NCBI GenBank assembly: GCA_019677205.1
Contig: JAAMXY010000379.1
Span: forward strand, 1 to 64,000
Direction of reading: 5' to 3'
DNA length: 64,000 nt
Source: Pinguiococcus pyrenoidosus
Lineage: Eukaryota; Sar; Pinguiophyceae; Pinguiochrysidales; Pinguiochrysidaceae
In this document: in pieces, positions 31,551 to 41,695 of the stretch
How positions within the stretch are numbered: the first letter of the stretch is position 1
Layout of the letters: the number at the start of each line of letters is the position of its first letter
Notes under the pieces: model-generated
Database searches by the model: none
What the model was told of the DNA's origin: nothing
The model's input: only the letters and a program-made list of their open reading frames with translations
Made by a program: the position numbers and the translations under genes

Positions 31551-32715
31551 GCAGCAACTGAATCTGCTCCAGTCCGAGCCGTGCCCGAGTTGCTTTGAGA
31601 AGCCCGCGAACATGTATGTGCTCTCCTGCAACCACGTCATCTGCCGAGACTGCCTCTTCCAGTGGTTGTTCACCTACTGCAGTGACTGGAAAAGCCTCTC
31701 CTGTCCCACATGTCGATATCAAGGGAAGGTCGGCCCTGAGCAGGTGATGGCCTGCGTCCACCGGCTTTGCCTCGAGGCGCTTCATCGGCAGGGGCTTCTG
31801 GATCTACAGGGCAGCACGAGTCTGGAGGATTTTCGTGTGGACGGTATCCCGTTCCGATTCCTCCGGGAATGCTACGAACGCTTCCGCGCCGCCGGTCTTT
31901 GCTACGATCCGGATGTGGAGAAGAATCTCTATGGCGAGCGGCAGCACTTCAGGTCCGTTGACGGAGGGCAGAACGCCGGGATGGACAGGCCAGGCAGCAA
32001 GGCCGGAATGTCCACGAACTACGTGACCTGGCAGGTCGCGGTCGCCAGCTGTGAGATTGCGGCTCAGATGTGCCTCGGAAACTCGACGGCGTCCTTCTTC
32101 AGCCCACATCAGCGCGACGCTCTTCGGTATCGAACCAACACGAACGACGGCCCCGTGCACGTGCAGAAAGCCTTCCTGTACGATCGGTCGCCGATGTATC
32201 ATTTCCGCATCCCAAGTGTGATGAAAACGCTTCGTCCGGACCGCGAGTTTGGCGCCGCCCGTGCGGAGGCTGCGGGGGATGCCAAGGGCGAGGCGGAAAT
32301 CCGACCAGCAAAGGATCGTGCCCTGCTCTCCCTCAAGGACCTATCCGACTCCCAGGACTCCTGGGAGATCGGCAGCGGAGAGGACGCTTCTGGCAGTAGA
32401 CGGGGTCTTGAGCACATCAGCAACTTAGCGGGGCACGATGTCGAACGGAATGGTACGGGCAGCCTGGGCAATGGCACCTCCCACGTTCGAGCGCGGGTCC
32501 TCTTCGGGGCCCAACACAAGGCGAGAGGCCGAGGAAAGTCCTACAGAAGAGTTCCGATGTCCTTCGGTCGGGCAAATGCCAGTACAAGCCTCGCCGTGTC
32601 GACAGTGGATCGGATCCAATCCATGATCGAAAAAGCGCCGAAGATCTTCGATGTTCTGGACGATTCCGGGGAAGAAGAAGAGGACGAAGATGATCTTGAG
32701 GTCGTGGAACTGTAG
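30646..32715 (+). CDS. RING-finger protein with polyglutamine tract
   Basis: Single exon, 689 aa. Residues 60-190 hold a basic, helical region (RLKQNVNEFLRLDLNGDL, IISLWYGVPEDLLHSAMRHW) that I cannot assign. Residues 190-285 are Lys/Arg- and Glu-rich. A Gln tract (CAG repeat at about 31513-31549) precedes a C3HC4-type RING at about residues 309-360: CPSCFEKP, LSCNHVICRDCLFQW and CPTCRYQG. A conserved-looking globular part (about 360-540) and an acidic C-terminus (EEEEDEDDLEVVEL) follow. Predicted E3 ubiquitin ligase, perhaps nuclear from its basic stretches. Converges on the phosphate transporter gene with 71 bp between stop codons. Confidence 0.88.
31513..31549 (+). repeat. CAG repeat encoding polyGln
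   Basis: About twelve CAG codons in a row inside the RING protein gene. Confidence 0.9.
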
Positions 32716-32786
32716 AAGCGGAAAGGGGCCTCATCACCCTCGCAGTCCTGCAGAAGCGGCCGGTGGCCTTCGCTGATTCAAAACTG

Positions 32787-35700
32787 TCAAAAGCTGATTG
32801 CCGGGGCAACCTGAAACATCCAAAGCCCAACGAGAGTGACAACCACTGCGGAAAGGGGCAGACCGGGCAAGAGAAAGTCCAGCGTGCCCAGGTAGGATTT
32901 CCCATAATCATCCTGGACCAGCACTGCGAGACGGTCCGCAGGGAACAGGGAGAGGGCAGTGAGCATGCTATCGGACTGGCAAAAGCTCCCAAGTCGGCGA
33001 CCAGCAGCTTACATGAGTAGATGTTTGGGAATGAGCAGAAAGGCAACGCCATTGCGGAGGAGATGCACAGCACCCCGCCGAGCGCAAACTCGATGCCGTA
33101 GCCAAGTTCGATGCCGAGCTTGACGATGATCGGCATCAGGATTATGCTAGCCACCTGCACACGAGCTCATCGATGTCACTCGCTGGAAAGCGACGGCGCC
33201 GTACGGGACCCGCTTCTTACCGTGTGCGACACGAGCGTTGCGATAATGCAGGAAGCGCCGAAGACGTACGCTGCCGACATGTAGACGTTCGGTGAAAGCG
33301 TCTCCAGAATACCGTCCACAAGGTGATCGAGCAGCCCCGAGCCTGCCGGAGAGACGGCAATCTTTGCTCTCAGCAGCGAGGCAGGTGCATCGGTCAGTGC
33401 CATTGGCAGCGCCTTACCTTCGCAGATCTGCCCAAGGACGTTGGATCCACCTAGCAGACAGAGTGTGTGCCAGCTGAACGAGTTCAGATCCACCTCCGTT
33501 AGCATTCCCGAACCGAACATGATCGACATGAACATCAGAGAGATGATCCCTAGGGGGGGGACAAGCGTCAGGCTAGCGATCGAGACATCAATGCACCTTG
33601 CTTCCTTACCGAGGTTTCCAAAGATCTGCGTGGTGTAGCCAGAAGTCGCCCAAAGAACGACGGTGAGGAGCGACAGATAGAGAACAGCGCGCTTCTGCAA
33701 GGCCACGCCTGGCGAAGCGCTTTTCGCCTTGCCGTTGCCAAGGACAATCGATGGAATGCTCGACACTTTGAAGGGGCCGAAGAACATGCAGACGGCCGCC
33801 CAAGTGATGACGATGCAGACAGCGCACAATGGGCAGACGATCGCAATCCACCTGCCGAAGCTGCACTCTGCGACCACAAGATCACGCTTCGTTGGTCCTG
33901 GTTTGGAGCAGAGCTACAGGCGTCCTTCATTGGCCTCACCAATTCCTGCCTTGGCCATCTCCTGCGCAGCGATGACGTTCTGCATGGATGCGATGGGTGT
34001 CATCATCCCCCCGAAGTTGCACGCGAACGACAGGCCGATGAGCAGGGCCTGAACGTAGCTGGAAAGAGGCGTTGGACCATTAGTGGAAGCTGCAGAGACC
34101 TGCCGAGTTCGCGGTACCAACCGGTCGTTGTCTCCGAGATCCGAGATTATCGGAGCAAGAACGGAAATAATCAACACGGGGGCGGTATGGTTCGAGATCC
34201 ACATGGAAAGGAACAGGCCCAGGAACATGATGGCGAGAAGGAAGAGCCTCGGGCTGTCGCCCAACACCTGTTGCAAGGCATTGGCCATCTGCTTCTCAAA
34301 GTCGCATCGAGCGAATGCGGCCGAGACGGTGAATCCTCCGAGGATGAGGAAGGTGGTGCTGTTAAAGAAGCCGCCGAGCACCTTCTTGGCCACCTCCTCC
34401 GGGGAATCGAGCTCCAGCATCTCCTCCGGAATCTCGTCATCGCTGGATCCGCCCGACTGCTTCCGCATGACGTGGCCGAAGACCGCAAGCGGCGGGATCA
34501 GCATCGCTGTGGCGTGATATGGCACTCCTTTCAAGACCCACAGCAATACAACAAGAACGAGTATGCTGAATGCCCGGTCCGCCACCGGATCCTGCGGGAA
34601 CAGGGAGACACCCCAGGCGAACGAAGCCGTGACCACTGCAATCGTGATCGCCCACGGCCGATATCGGCCGGAAACGTTGCAGAACCACTTGCGGAGACGG
34701 CCCCTGCGGACATAATACCAGAGCCTCCTGGCCGTGGCGAGCGCGCCGGGGGACTGGTCGGGCAGGGCGTCAATCTCGGCGATGGTGGCATCCTCGCTGT
34801 GCACCACTCGTGCGGCGGCCATCGACAGTTCTAGCAGCTTGTCTCGCGATATGAAGCTGGTAACGCTCTCCATGAGAGCCATGGACTGCTGAGAGTCCAT
34901 GAAAGGTCGGCTCCGCAGTGTGCTCATGAACGCCTCCAACGTGTTCATTCGCAGCACCTTGTCGAACTTCTTCACGATCTTGCGAAAACCGGTGGCGTTC
35001 AGGCGGACGTAGTCCTGCAGCTGCACCAACTGCACGTAGATGGCCTTCAGCGAGCGTAGATCTGGCGCACAGTCCCCAATCACCGTAAGACGCCGGACGC
35101 GGTAGGATTCTTTGCCCCTCTGCAAGAAGGCTGTGCCGCTCTCCGGATCATCGAGGTCGGTCTCGTCGGGAAAGCCCGAATTGCCGCTGTGCTCATCGAT
35201 GAAGCCGTTGAGCGTGACCTGCATCTCGGCAAGCTTGCCAACGTAGAAGGCGTCAACCTTGTCGAGGTCCTTCTCGATCACTTCCCAGAAGCTCTGAACC
35301 TCGGCGTCGAGGGTGAGCCGAGCCTTCACGAAGGCTTTCTCATGGTTCTCCTCGTCGGCGTAGCCTGCACCCGAAGGCGGCAAATCGATCCCAAGCAGGG
35401 AGAAAAGTCGATTGGGCTTCTCTGCGACATTCGCTCTGCCCTTTAGGCTGCTCAAGGCCGGATTCGAATGGTGCATGTTGCTCCGCGGCCGATTCAGGGG
35501 CCGTCCGCGGAACTCCGGCAGCTGCCTCGATGGCAGCAGCGGGGTGGCCTCGGTCGGATTGCTCCGACCACTCGTACTCTCGTCGTCTACCTCGCCAAGG
35601 ATCGTCGGCTCCCCAACAGCATCGTCCGCGTCTTCCCGACTGGTCCTCGTGTATCTCTCCGGCCGCGCCCCGGCGGACGCATCGAGCAACGCCAGCCTGG

Positions 35701-36247
35701 ACGAGCTCTCCTCTCGCTTCATGTTATTCTCTTCGTACTTGGTCGCGATTCGACTCAGAATCGGCTTGCAGTTGTCCTTCAGCAGCTCGGCTACCATCGC
35801 GTCGTCCGAATCCTCCGCCGACGTGTAGCCCGATGCAGCGCTGGAGCCGGAGCGAAGGCGGCGGACTTCTGACTTGGCTGCCTTGCATCTCTCCAGCACC
35901 CGCTTCAACCTGGTGTACGAGATGTACTGCGAGGGGGACAGGCAACAGAGCAGCCAGATTAGTCTGCTGCCCGGAACATCTGCCGTAGATTCCCTTCAAT
36001 CTGCTCCAGCAAGATTCGTCTACCGCAAGCAAAAGAGCATCCGCCTCTGCAACGACGCTTCTTCTGCTCCTCATTTCGAGCTTGACTCGCTTTGCCGTTG
36101 CATTGTGCACCGCTCGCTCAAGGCTCCGCTGCTCGGTCGCCCGTCACCTCCCCGCCGGGACCAGAGGCAGCAAGAAGCTCCGAGACGAACCTCAGAAGTC
36201 CAGTCGTCACGCTTGGCCGCCTCGAGCTGCGCTCCAAACTTCACCAT
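32787..36247 (-). CDS. SPX-domain SLC13/DASS phosphate transporter (seven exons)
   Basis: Sodium- or proton-coupled inorganic phosphate transporter of the PHO87/PHO90/PHO91 type. Exons: 36191-36247, 33918-35926, 33610-33851, 33418-33549, 33221-33342, 33013-33154, 32787-32923; 946 aa, like the yeast proteins. The first exon encodes the start of the SPX domain (MVKFGAQLEAAKRDDWTSE) and joins YISYTRLKRVLERCKAAK; SPX senses inositol pyrophosphates. The permease starts near residue 440 and has FFNSTTFLILGGFTVSAAF, MWISNHTAPVLIISVLAP and FACNFGGMMTPIASMQN (one transport motif), ending LGTLDFLLPGLPLSAVVV. Intron 33343-33417 is stop-free in one frame but its removal restores the family sequence (CEG-SGLLDHLV). 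The gene is probably controlled by phosphate status, which the sequence does not show directly. Confidence 0.9.
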
Positions 36248-36721
36248 CGGAGAGCAGAGCAGCAAAAGCAGAGGTGGGAGGGAAGCGACCCAGAGCCTTG
36301 CCAATGCGGCGCCGCGGACCTGCAGCCCATGCAAAACGTGGCCTTTCGTTCGACTCGCCGGACGGAAAAGGGAAACGTGGCGTTACCTTCTTTCCATTCT
36401 TGAAAGCATCATGTTAGCAGAATGGGATCGCATCGCCGCGCAAACGCATCAGCTGACGAGTGGGGCGCGCAGGCTGGGAGGACGCGATGGAGGCACGTTG
36501 GGAAGATCGTCGGGCCCAAACCAAAATCAAGTGATCTATGGACCGACGCAGAACTTTGTACACACAGACACATATCACACGTCTCAGGGGCGATCCTTGC
36601 TTTCGAGGCTGGCCTCCAGGAGAACCGCGTGAGACTGGGACGAGCTGAAGCAGAACCAGCTAGCTCGGGGATTGTCGAGCATCGGCCTCGCCTGGCCTCG
36701 CCCAAAGGTTTCACTTCGCGA
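36248..36721. other. Spacer upstream of the SPX transporter
   Basis: 474 bp with no gene recognised; must contain the transporter promoter and the 3' end of the GNAT gene. Confidence 0.45.
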
Positions 36722-37549
36722 TTACACGTCGATCGTGGCAGAGGTTGCATCAGCTTGACCGGCCCGCTTCTCAGCATGCAGCTGCTCGAAGAGGGTCCCG
36801 ATCAAGTTCGCCATGCCGTCGGCGCTCGGGTTCTTCACAATCTGCTTCGGCCTGGTCGGCTTTGAACGGAATGCACCGAGCTTGCATTCCATGCAGATGT
36901 AGGAGACGGGGATCCTGGTCGGTGCGTCCTCAATCTCTGCCCAGGGTCCGCCTCCGACCTCCGTGAAGCCTCGATGCTCCAGCCAGCCGTAGACATCCTC
37001 TCGAAGGTGCGGAATGCGGCACTCCAGCGCCTTTGCGCCCAGAGACGCGGCGATGCCTGCCACTTTCTTCAGGAGGAAAGTGGCGAGGCCCTTGCCCTCC
37101 ACCGCCGTGGCAAGGACCAGGATCTCGCACTTTCTCTCCTCGGCGTCCCCTGCCATGCGGATCTGGCAGGCTGCAATCGTCTCCTCGCTTTCATCCGCCA
37201 GGTCGAGCACCAACCAGCGCGTGTCCGAGCCATTGGACAGGGTGGCCTCTAGCTCGGCAAGGGCACCAAACTTGTTCTGCATTCGGAAGGTCTTGAACTC
37301 CGCCTCGTAGGCCTGCGGAGGTGTGGAAGGACGGTCTCAGTGCAACCCAGCAATCGACTAGGGCTTCTCGTCGGGGGCTCTTACCGTGTTGATCAGGCGG
37401 AAGAGGTCCTCTGCGTCCTGGTCGTCGGCGAAGCGAAGGGTGGGCGGTTGCGGCTTGCGGTTCTCAAGCTTGGGCTGCATCGCGGGCAAGGGGGATCTGG
37501 GTGTTCGGGTGACGCTGCCACCGACCGAGCCAACGAGTCGTGCGGACAT
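36722..37549 (-). CDS. GNAT-family N-acetyltransferase (two exons)
   Basis: Acetyl-CoA-dependent acetyltransferase of unknown substrate. Exons 37385-37549 and 36722-37312 join in phase 0; 251 aa. The fold order is visible: PTLRFADDQDAEDLFRLIN then AYEAEFKTF (start of the GNAT domain), CEILVLATAVEGKGLATFLL containing the acetyl-CoA loop (Q/RxxGxG/A type, here EGKGLA), and DVYGWLEHRGFTEVGG near the end. A poorly conserved tail of about 60 residues follows. The frame continues to 37549, the first ATG. Small-molecule or protein N-terminal acetylation are both possible. Confidence 0.82.
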
Positions 37550-38235
37550 TTTGGATGGGGCCAGCAGATCTCAAGAGGCTATGAGCACCTTTTTGCAATG
37601 GAGGACCCGAAAGCAGGCGCTCAAGGTGCTCTGTGGCGCTCCTCGTTTTTTGAACCTGTGAAACTGGCGCGAGATATGGAAACAAGAAGGTTCTTCAACA
37701 AGGATGTTATGGAGCCGTGCTACGGGAAAATAGCGGGCAATTCTGTCAGCATAACTCGCCAGGACGCAAGTCGCACTGTTCTTCAAAGATTCTCTGGTAC
37801 ATTTGGTAGTGTCCTCTTCTATGACCATATTGATCCTACTGATGGAGTCGAGAAAGTAGCAGTTGTCCTTTCACCCTTTAGAAAATGCGGATGTCCTGCC
37901 CTGTGGTCATGTCTCCAAATTTCATTGGTTCATCGGCAACTGGCTCGGTGCAAGTTTTCAGCCTTCTCGTTGCTCATTGGCAGTCGCATCACGGTTTTAA
38001 CCCGCGTTGGATACACGGACAGAGACGAGGAGCGACGCGCGAGACGGCGCATCTCTCCGCGCCCCAGCGCTCCCCCCGGAGAACTTCCGGTGCCTCCTGT
38101 TCGGATTCACCGAGCGGAGACGGAAGCAGGCAGCCGAGGCACGGATCGAATTGGGCGTTTCTCCTGAGCACGGGAGCGTCCGGTGGTGGTGAAGCGCGCA
38201 ATCGCTGAAGGCGCGGAATTCGCGGACGACTGGCC
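37550..38235. promoter_or_regulatory. Divergent spacer between GNAT and ENT genes
   Basis: 686 bp that contains a long open plus-strand frame (see the next entry) and presumably promoters for both flanking genes. Confidence 0.35.
37598..38167 (+). CDS. Open frame of unknown nature in an AT-richer island
   Basis: 189 codons from the ATG at 37598 to a stop at 38165-38167. Bases about 37640-37960 look clearly less GC-rich than the neighbouring genes, and the frame is open much longer than expected there. The peptide (FFEPVKLARDMETRRFFNKD, VLFYDHIDPTDGVEKVAVVL, SPFRKCGCPALWSC) is not low-complexity and not a shadow of a recognised gene, but it matches no family I know. The last 60 codons are Arg/Pro-rich and look like ordinary GC-rich spacer. 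It may be a young gene, a gene fragment or a remnant of inserted DNA. Confidence 0.35.
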   Translation: MEDPKAGAQGALWRSSFFEPVKLARDMETRRFFNKDVMEPCYGKIAGNSVSITRQDASRTVLQRFSGTFGSVLFYDHIDPTDGVEKVAVVLSPFRKCGCPALWSCLQISLVHRQLARCKFSAFSLLIGSRITVLTRVGYTDRDEERRARRRISPRPSAPPGELPVPPVRIHRAETEAGSRGTDRIGRFS

Positions 38236-39896
38236 ATGCACAGCGAAAGCGCGGCGCCCGCGGCCACGTCGGCTCCGGTGGACCGGTTCTGGTTTGCTTG
38301 GTGCCTCTTCGTCCTTCTGGTGAGCTCGCAGCGGGTAGATACCCAGCCCTTGGCCCCCGCCGAAGTCGATGGGACGGCGGCTGCGCGCTGTGGAAGCTCC
38401 TCGTTCTCTGTCCTCGTGGTGGTGGGCTTACGAAGGGCTAGGCCATCTGACGGACTGCGCTTCTTACGTAGGGTGTCGGGAGTCTGTTTCCCTGGAACGC
38501 GTTCATCACGGCTGGCGCGTACTTCGAGCAGCGGTTCTGCGGCACCGACACGGTGAACGTGTTTGAGAATGTGTTCAGCGTCACCAACAGCGGCTCCCAG
38601 CTCATCGGCCTGGGCGCGGCGCTCAAGTACAGTCATCTCGTGCCGCTGCGCCAGCGCATTCTGTTCCCGCTCTTGCTGTACTGCGGAATCTTCGTCATCA
38701 CGGCCGGCCTGGTGTTCGCGTCGGACATCAGCTCCGACGCGATTCTGTCCATCACCGTCCTGAGCATCTTTATCACCGCGCTCTGCGGCGCGCTGTACAC
38801 CGGCGGCGTGTTTGGGCTCGCCGCGTGCTTCCCGCCGGACTACACGCAGGGTGCCATGGTCGGCCAAGGGGTGGCGGGCCTGGTGGTCGCGTTCGCGGCG
38901 ATCGTCTCGATCGCCGCTGCCGAGGACGACACGGAATGCAACGACGACGACGACGACTGTGACGACTTCTCCGTGGACTACAGTGCCTTCGCCTACTTCT
39001 TCGTGAGCATCGTGGTGATGCTCATCTGCATCGGCGGCTACTACGTACTCGAGGCGCTGCCCATCACCAGGTACTACGCGCTCCAGGCCATCGCCGACCC
39101 CGAGCAGCGCGATCGCACGGAAACGGCCTCGAAGGCAGTGCGCACCGATGCGGTGGCGTCCCTCCTCGACAACCACGACGATCAACCCGTTGTCGAGAAG
39201 GCGTTCCCCGACGGCAGCATCGAGCAGAGCGCTCTGACCAAGTCCGGAGGAGCGGACAGCAAGGAGGACCAGAGCGCCAGCAACGGCACTGGAACCGGCA
39301 CCAGCCTCGAGAAGCCCGCCCTGTCGGCCGTGACGGAGGACGCGGAGATCTGGAAGGTGCTGTACCTGATTCGATACCCGGCCTTCGCGGTCTGGTTCAC
39401 CTTCACCGTGACCCTGTCCGTGTTCCCGTCGATCACCGAGCACATCGAGTCGACGGAGTACTGCGAGGCCGGATCGAGCAGGTTCCAGAACCAGCTCTTC
39501 ATCCCGTTCGCGTTCCTGCTCTTCAACCTCTTCGACTTCATCGGAAGAAGCCTGCCAGGCTACGCCATCTTCACCAAGATGTCGCCGCGGATGCTTTGCT
39601 ACGTGACCACTGCTCGGATCGTGTTCATTCCGATCTTCCTGCTTTGCAACGTAGAGGACACGCAGCTGGTCGTGGCCTTTGACGACGACTCCGCTCCGAT
39701 CATCTTCATGATCCTTTTCGCCTTGACGAATGGTTGGTTTGCCTCCTTGGCGATGGTGCAGGGTCCCACGCTGGTGCCGCACGAGAGCCAGGAACTGGCA
39801 GGAACGGCGATGGTCTTCTTCCTCACGCTGGGCCTTTTCACTGGAGCGATCATGTCGTTCTTCTGGTTCTTCGTCGCCACCGGATCTGCAACATGA
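38236..39896 (+). CDS. ENT: Equilibrative nucleoside transporter (two exons)
   Basis: SLC29-type carrier for nucleosides or nucleobases across the plasma membrane or an organelle membrane. Exons 38236-38319 and 38472-39896 join in phase 0; 502 aa. The junction restores the family signature: FVLLGVGSLFPWNAFITAGAYF. About 11 hydrophobic helices are expected and visible. A long hydrophilic loop between helices 6 and 7 (about residues 205-280) is Ser/Glu-rich. C-terminal blocks FALTNGWFASLAMVQGP and GTAMVFFLTLGLFTGA match ENT helices 10 and 11. A short acidic run (ECNDDDDDCDDF) follows helix 4. Confidence 0.93.
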
Positions 39897-40480
39897 GCAT
39901 AGCTGCGAGAAGCGTTGGATCTTTGAGTTTGTCCATGTCTTGTCGTGTTGAAGCGGCCAAATGCGGTACATAGGCGAAGCGTTGGAGAAGAGTTGAAGCA
40001 GAGTGCTGCTGCAGAGAATATGGAGGAGTTGTCACTTCGCGTCTTCGCGTCTTCGCGTCTTCGCGTCTTCCTGGCCTGAACGCATGCCTCCGCAGCGCCT
40101 AGGCCATTCCGATCGCCATCTCATCCTCAGGGAGAGTGGCCCCGGCATTGCTATGACGCACCCATCTCCACGGGCACGTCTCGTGCGGCGTGCTAAGAAC
40201 ATGGGGGAAGGGCACAATCAAGCTGATCCTCTTGCTTGGTCCTCGGCGAAGGTCCAACCTTCGCATGCCAAGGCGTCCCCGCATCGAACATCTACGACAT
40301 CACGCGGCTGCGCGCAGGCCCGCAGCCTCGCACAACCACAGCGACAGGGCTGGAGAGTATGAGAGGAAGATGAAGACTGGTCCTCGTCCGCCATGGGGAC
40401 AAGAGTACGTCAGCTCAGACCAACGAGTACGTCAACTCAGACAAACGAGTACGTCAACTCAGACAAACGAGTACGTCAAC
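39897..40480. other. Intergenic region with tandem repeats
   Basis: 584 bp between converging genes. It holds four copies of the 8-bp unit cttcgcgt (40035-40070) and most of a 22-bp tandem repeat (40403-40489). No gene is seen. Confidence 0.6.
40035..40070. repeat. Tandem repeat, 8-bp unit cttcgcgt
   Basis: Four exact copies plus a partial one. Confidence 0.9.
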
Positions 40481-40489
40481 TCAGACAAG
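40403..40489. repeat. Tandem repeat, 22-bp unit
   Basis: Four head-to-tail copies of a 22-bp unit beginning gagtacgtca. The last copy overlaps the final codons and stop of the small membrane protein gene on the minus strand. Confidence 0.9.
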
Positions 40490-40947
40490 GATCGTGTCGC
40501 AGGGTCTGTAGCTTTCCGGCCGCAGCCTGGTCCACAACAAGTTCGCTCCAAACGTGGCTGCCGGCGCCGTGGCCAACACACCCTGGAAAGAGTACCGTCA
40601 GGATCCGTCTCTTGTGAGCTAGGGTCCGCCTCTTTGGGGGGGCTTTCCTGCGTTCAGAACCTTACCAGCCCGAGGGGGAACAAGATCCAAGCCGCAGTGT
40701 AGGATGCGAGAAAAGCTGCACCGAAGACCTTCAGCGCCACTCCCGGTGTGACGCTGCTCTTCCCCTCGTTGGACAGGACGCCGGCGGTGCCACCCAGGGC
40801 GATGAAGACGCACACCAGCACGGAGCGGGTGCCCAAAGATCCACCCCAGTAGAGCATTGCGGGGATGGCCAGGATCATCGCGAAAACGGTCCCTCCCAGG
40901 TGCTGGCCCAGCCAGCAAGTAGCCGAGCCATACGGATCAATGGCCAT
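40481..40947 (-). CDS. Small multi-pass membrane protein (two exons)
   Basis: Exons 40666-40947 and 40481-40582 join in phase 0 (gtaagg donor; acceptor ttccag); 127 aa. Four hydrophobic stretches: LGGTVFAMILAIPAMLYWGG, SVLVCVFIALGGTAGVL, VFGAAFLASYTAAWILFPLG and GVLATAPAATFGANLLW. Loops between them are very short and the C-terminus is basic. No family is recognised. The spliced junction joins two hydrophobic parts smoothly, which favours the model; the reading frame open upstream to 41139 has no ATG-supported extension I trust. The stop codon falls inside a 22-bp tandem repeat. Confidence 0.5.
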
Positions 40948-41137
40948 CGTACGCCCTGCTCCAACGCGGAGAGTGAAGAGGGGTAAGGACCACCCCAGAG
41001 AGACGTCGACTTTGGCAAAAAGAGATGAAGAGTTGCGACGGAGTCTCGCGAGTTTTGAGAGATCACAAACAGGCAAACAGGCAAACAGGCACGGGGTCAT
41101 CAAAACAAGAAGAGTCCGAAAAAAAAGACCCAGAGGC

Positions 41138-41142
41138 AAAAA
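41138..41142 (-). terminator. Pol III terminator, tRNA-Asp copy 1
   Basis: Five T on the minus strand, three bases after the tRNA end; a second run of eight T follows at 41119-41126. Confidence 0.75.
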
Positions 41143-41145
41143 GAG

Positions 41146-41217
41146 CTCGGCGACGGGGAATTGAACCCCGGTCTCCCGCGTGACAGGCGGGAATACTAGC
41201 CACTATACTATCGCCGA
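41146..41217 (-). tRNA. tRNA-Asp (GTC), copy 1
   Basis: 72 bases folding as a cloverleaf. The seven-base acceptor stem pairs TCGGCGA with TCGCCGA, and G is the discriminator. The anticodon loop reads CTGTCAC, anticodon GTC. The T arm contains GGTTCAATTCC, the internal B box. No intron; CCA not encoded. Confidence 0.97.
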
Positions 41218-41236
41218 TTCCAAGGGACATACCCCT

Positions 41237-41246
41237 GTGATAGTAC
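41237..41246 (-). promoter_or_regulatory. Conserved element about 20 bp before tRNA-Asp copy 1
   Basis: Plus-strand gtgatagtac, 19 bp upstream of the tRNA; the same ten bases sit 18 bp upstream of copy 2. Confidence 0.4.
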
Positions 41247-41270
41247 TGTGCAAGCTGGAGGCAGCTCCGA

Positions 41271-41280
41271 GTATATAAAA
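41271..41280 (-). promoter_or_regulatory. TATA-like element upstream of tRNA-Asp copy 1
   Basis: gtatataaaa about 54 bp upstream of the tRNA start; a similar aatataaaat lies about 55 bp upstream of copy 2. Confidence 0.35.
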
Positions 41281-41322
41281 TCTTATTGATAGACCCGAGA
41301 GCTGAGAAAAAAACACGAAGAG

Positions 41323-41328
41323 AAAAAA
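41323..41328 (-). terminator. Pol III terminator, tRNA-Asp copy 2
   Basis: Six T on the minus strand, four bases after the tRNA end. Confidence 0.75.
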
Positions 41329-41332
41329 GAAG

Positions 41333-41404
41333 CTCGGCGACGGGGAATTGAACCCCGGTCTCCCGCGTGACAGGCGGGAATACTAGCCACTATACTATCG
41401 CCGA
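41333..41404 (-). tRNA. tRNA-Asp (GTC), copy 2
   Basis: Identical in sequence to copy 1 over all 72 bases and in the same orientation, starting 187 bp away. Anticodon GTC, internal A and B boxes intact. Confidence 0.97.
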
Positions 41405-41422
41405 AGCGAAGGACGAACCTTC

Positions 41423-41432
41423 GTGATAGTAC
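41423..41432 (-). promoter_or_regulatory. Conserved element about 20 bp before tRNA-Asp copy 2
   Basis: Same ten bases (gtgatagtac) as before copy 1, at nearly the same distance. Confidence 0.4.
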
Positions 41433-41695
41433 CACATGTTACGAAGGGAAGCAAGTGCTAATATAAAATGATTCCACAGCGATGCATGCCTCGGGAAAAC
41501 TGGCCTGCGTCGCGGATCAAGGAGCAAAACACATCACCCACCCTGCAACGTGGGCGCGCGAGAGGCCACCGTGGTGCTGTCCTCCTGGAAGACGGAGTTC
41601 GCGTGGCTCGCTGCAGACCACTGGCAATAGGGCTGCTGCAATGAGACTGCGCGCCGCCCCTGCATGAACGCCGGTCGAGATGCTCGTGCGAGGGG

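Noticed and set aside
30166-31785. 539-codon open frame on the minus strand
   Set aside because: It is antisense to the RING gene; its Leu runs are the complement of CAG codons, and the RING motif on the plus strand is unambiguous.
33343-33417. Coding reading of a stop-free segment in the SPX transporter
   Set aside because: It begins gtaagg and ends ggcag, and removing it restores the SLC13 family sequence (GQICEG joined to SGLLDHL).
37989-39971. 660-codon open frame on the minus strand
   Set aside because: Antisense shadow of the nucleoside transporter; composition is His/Arg/Glu-rich as expected for such shadows.
40403-40489. CRISPR-like direct repeats
   Set aside because: The 22-bp copies abut without spacers and the DNA is eukaryotic nuclear.
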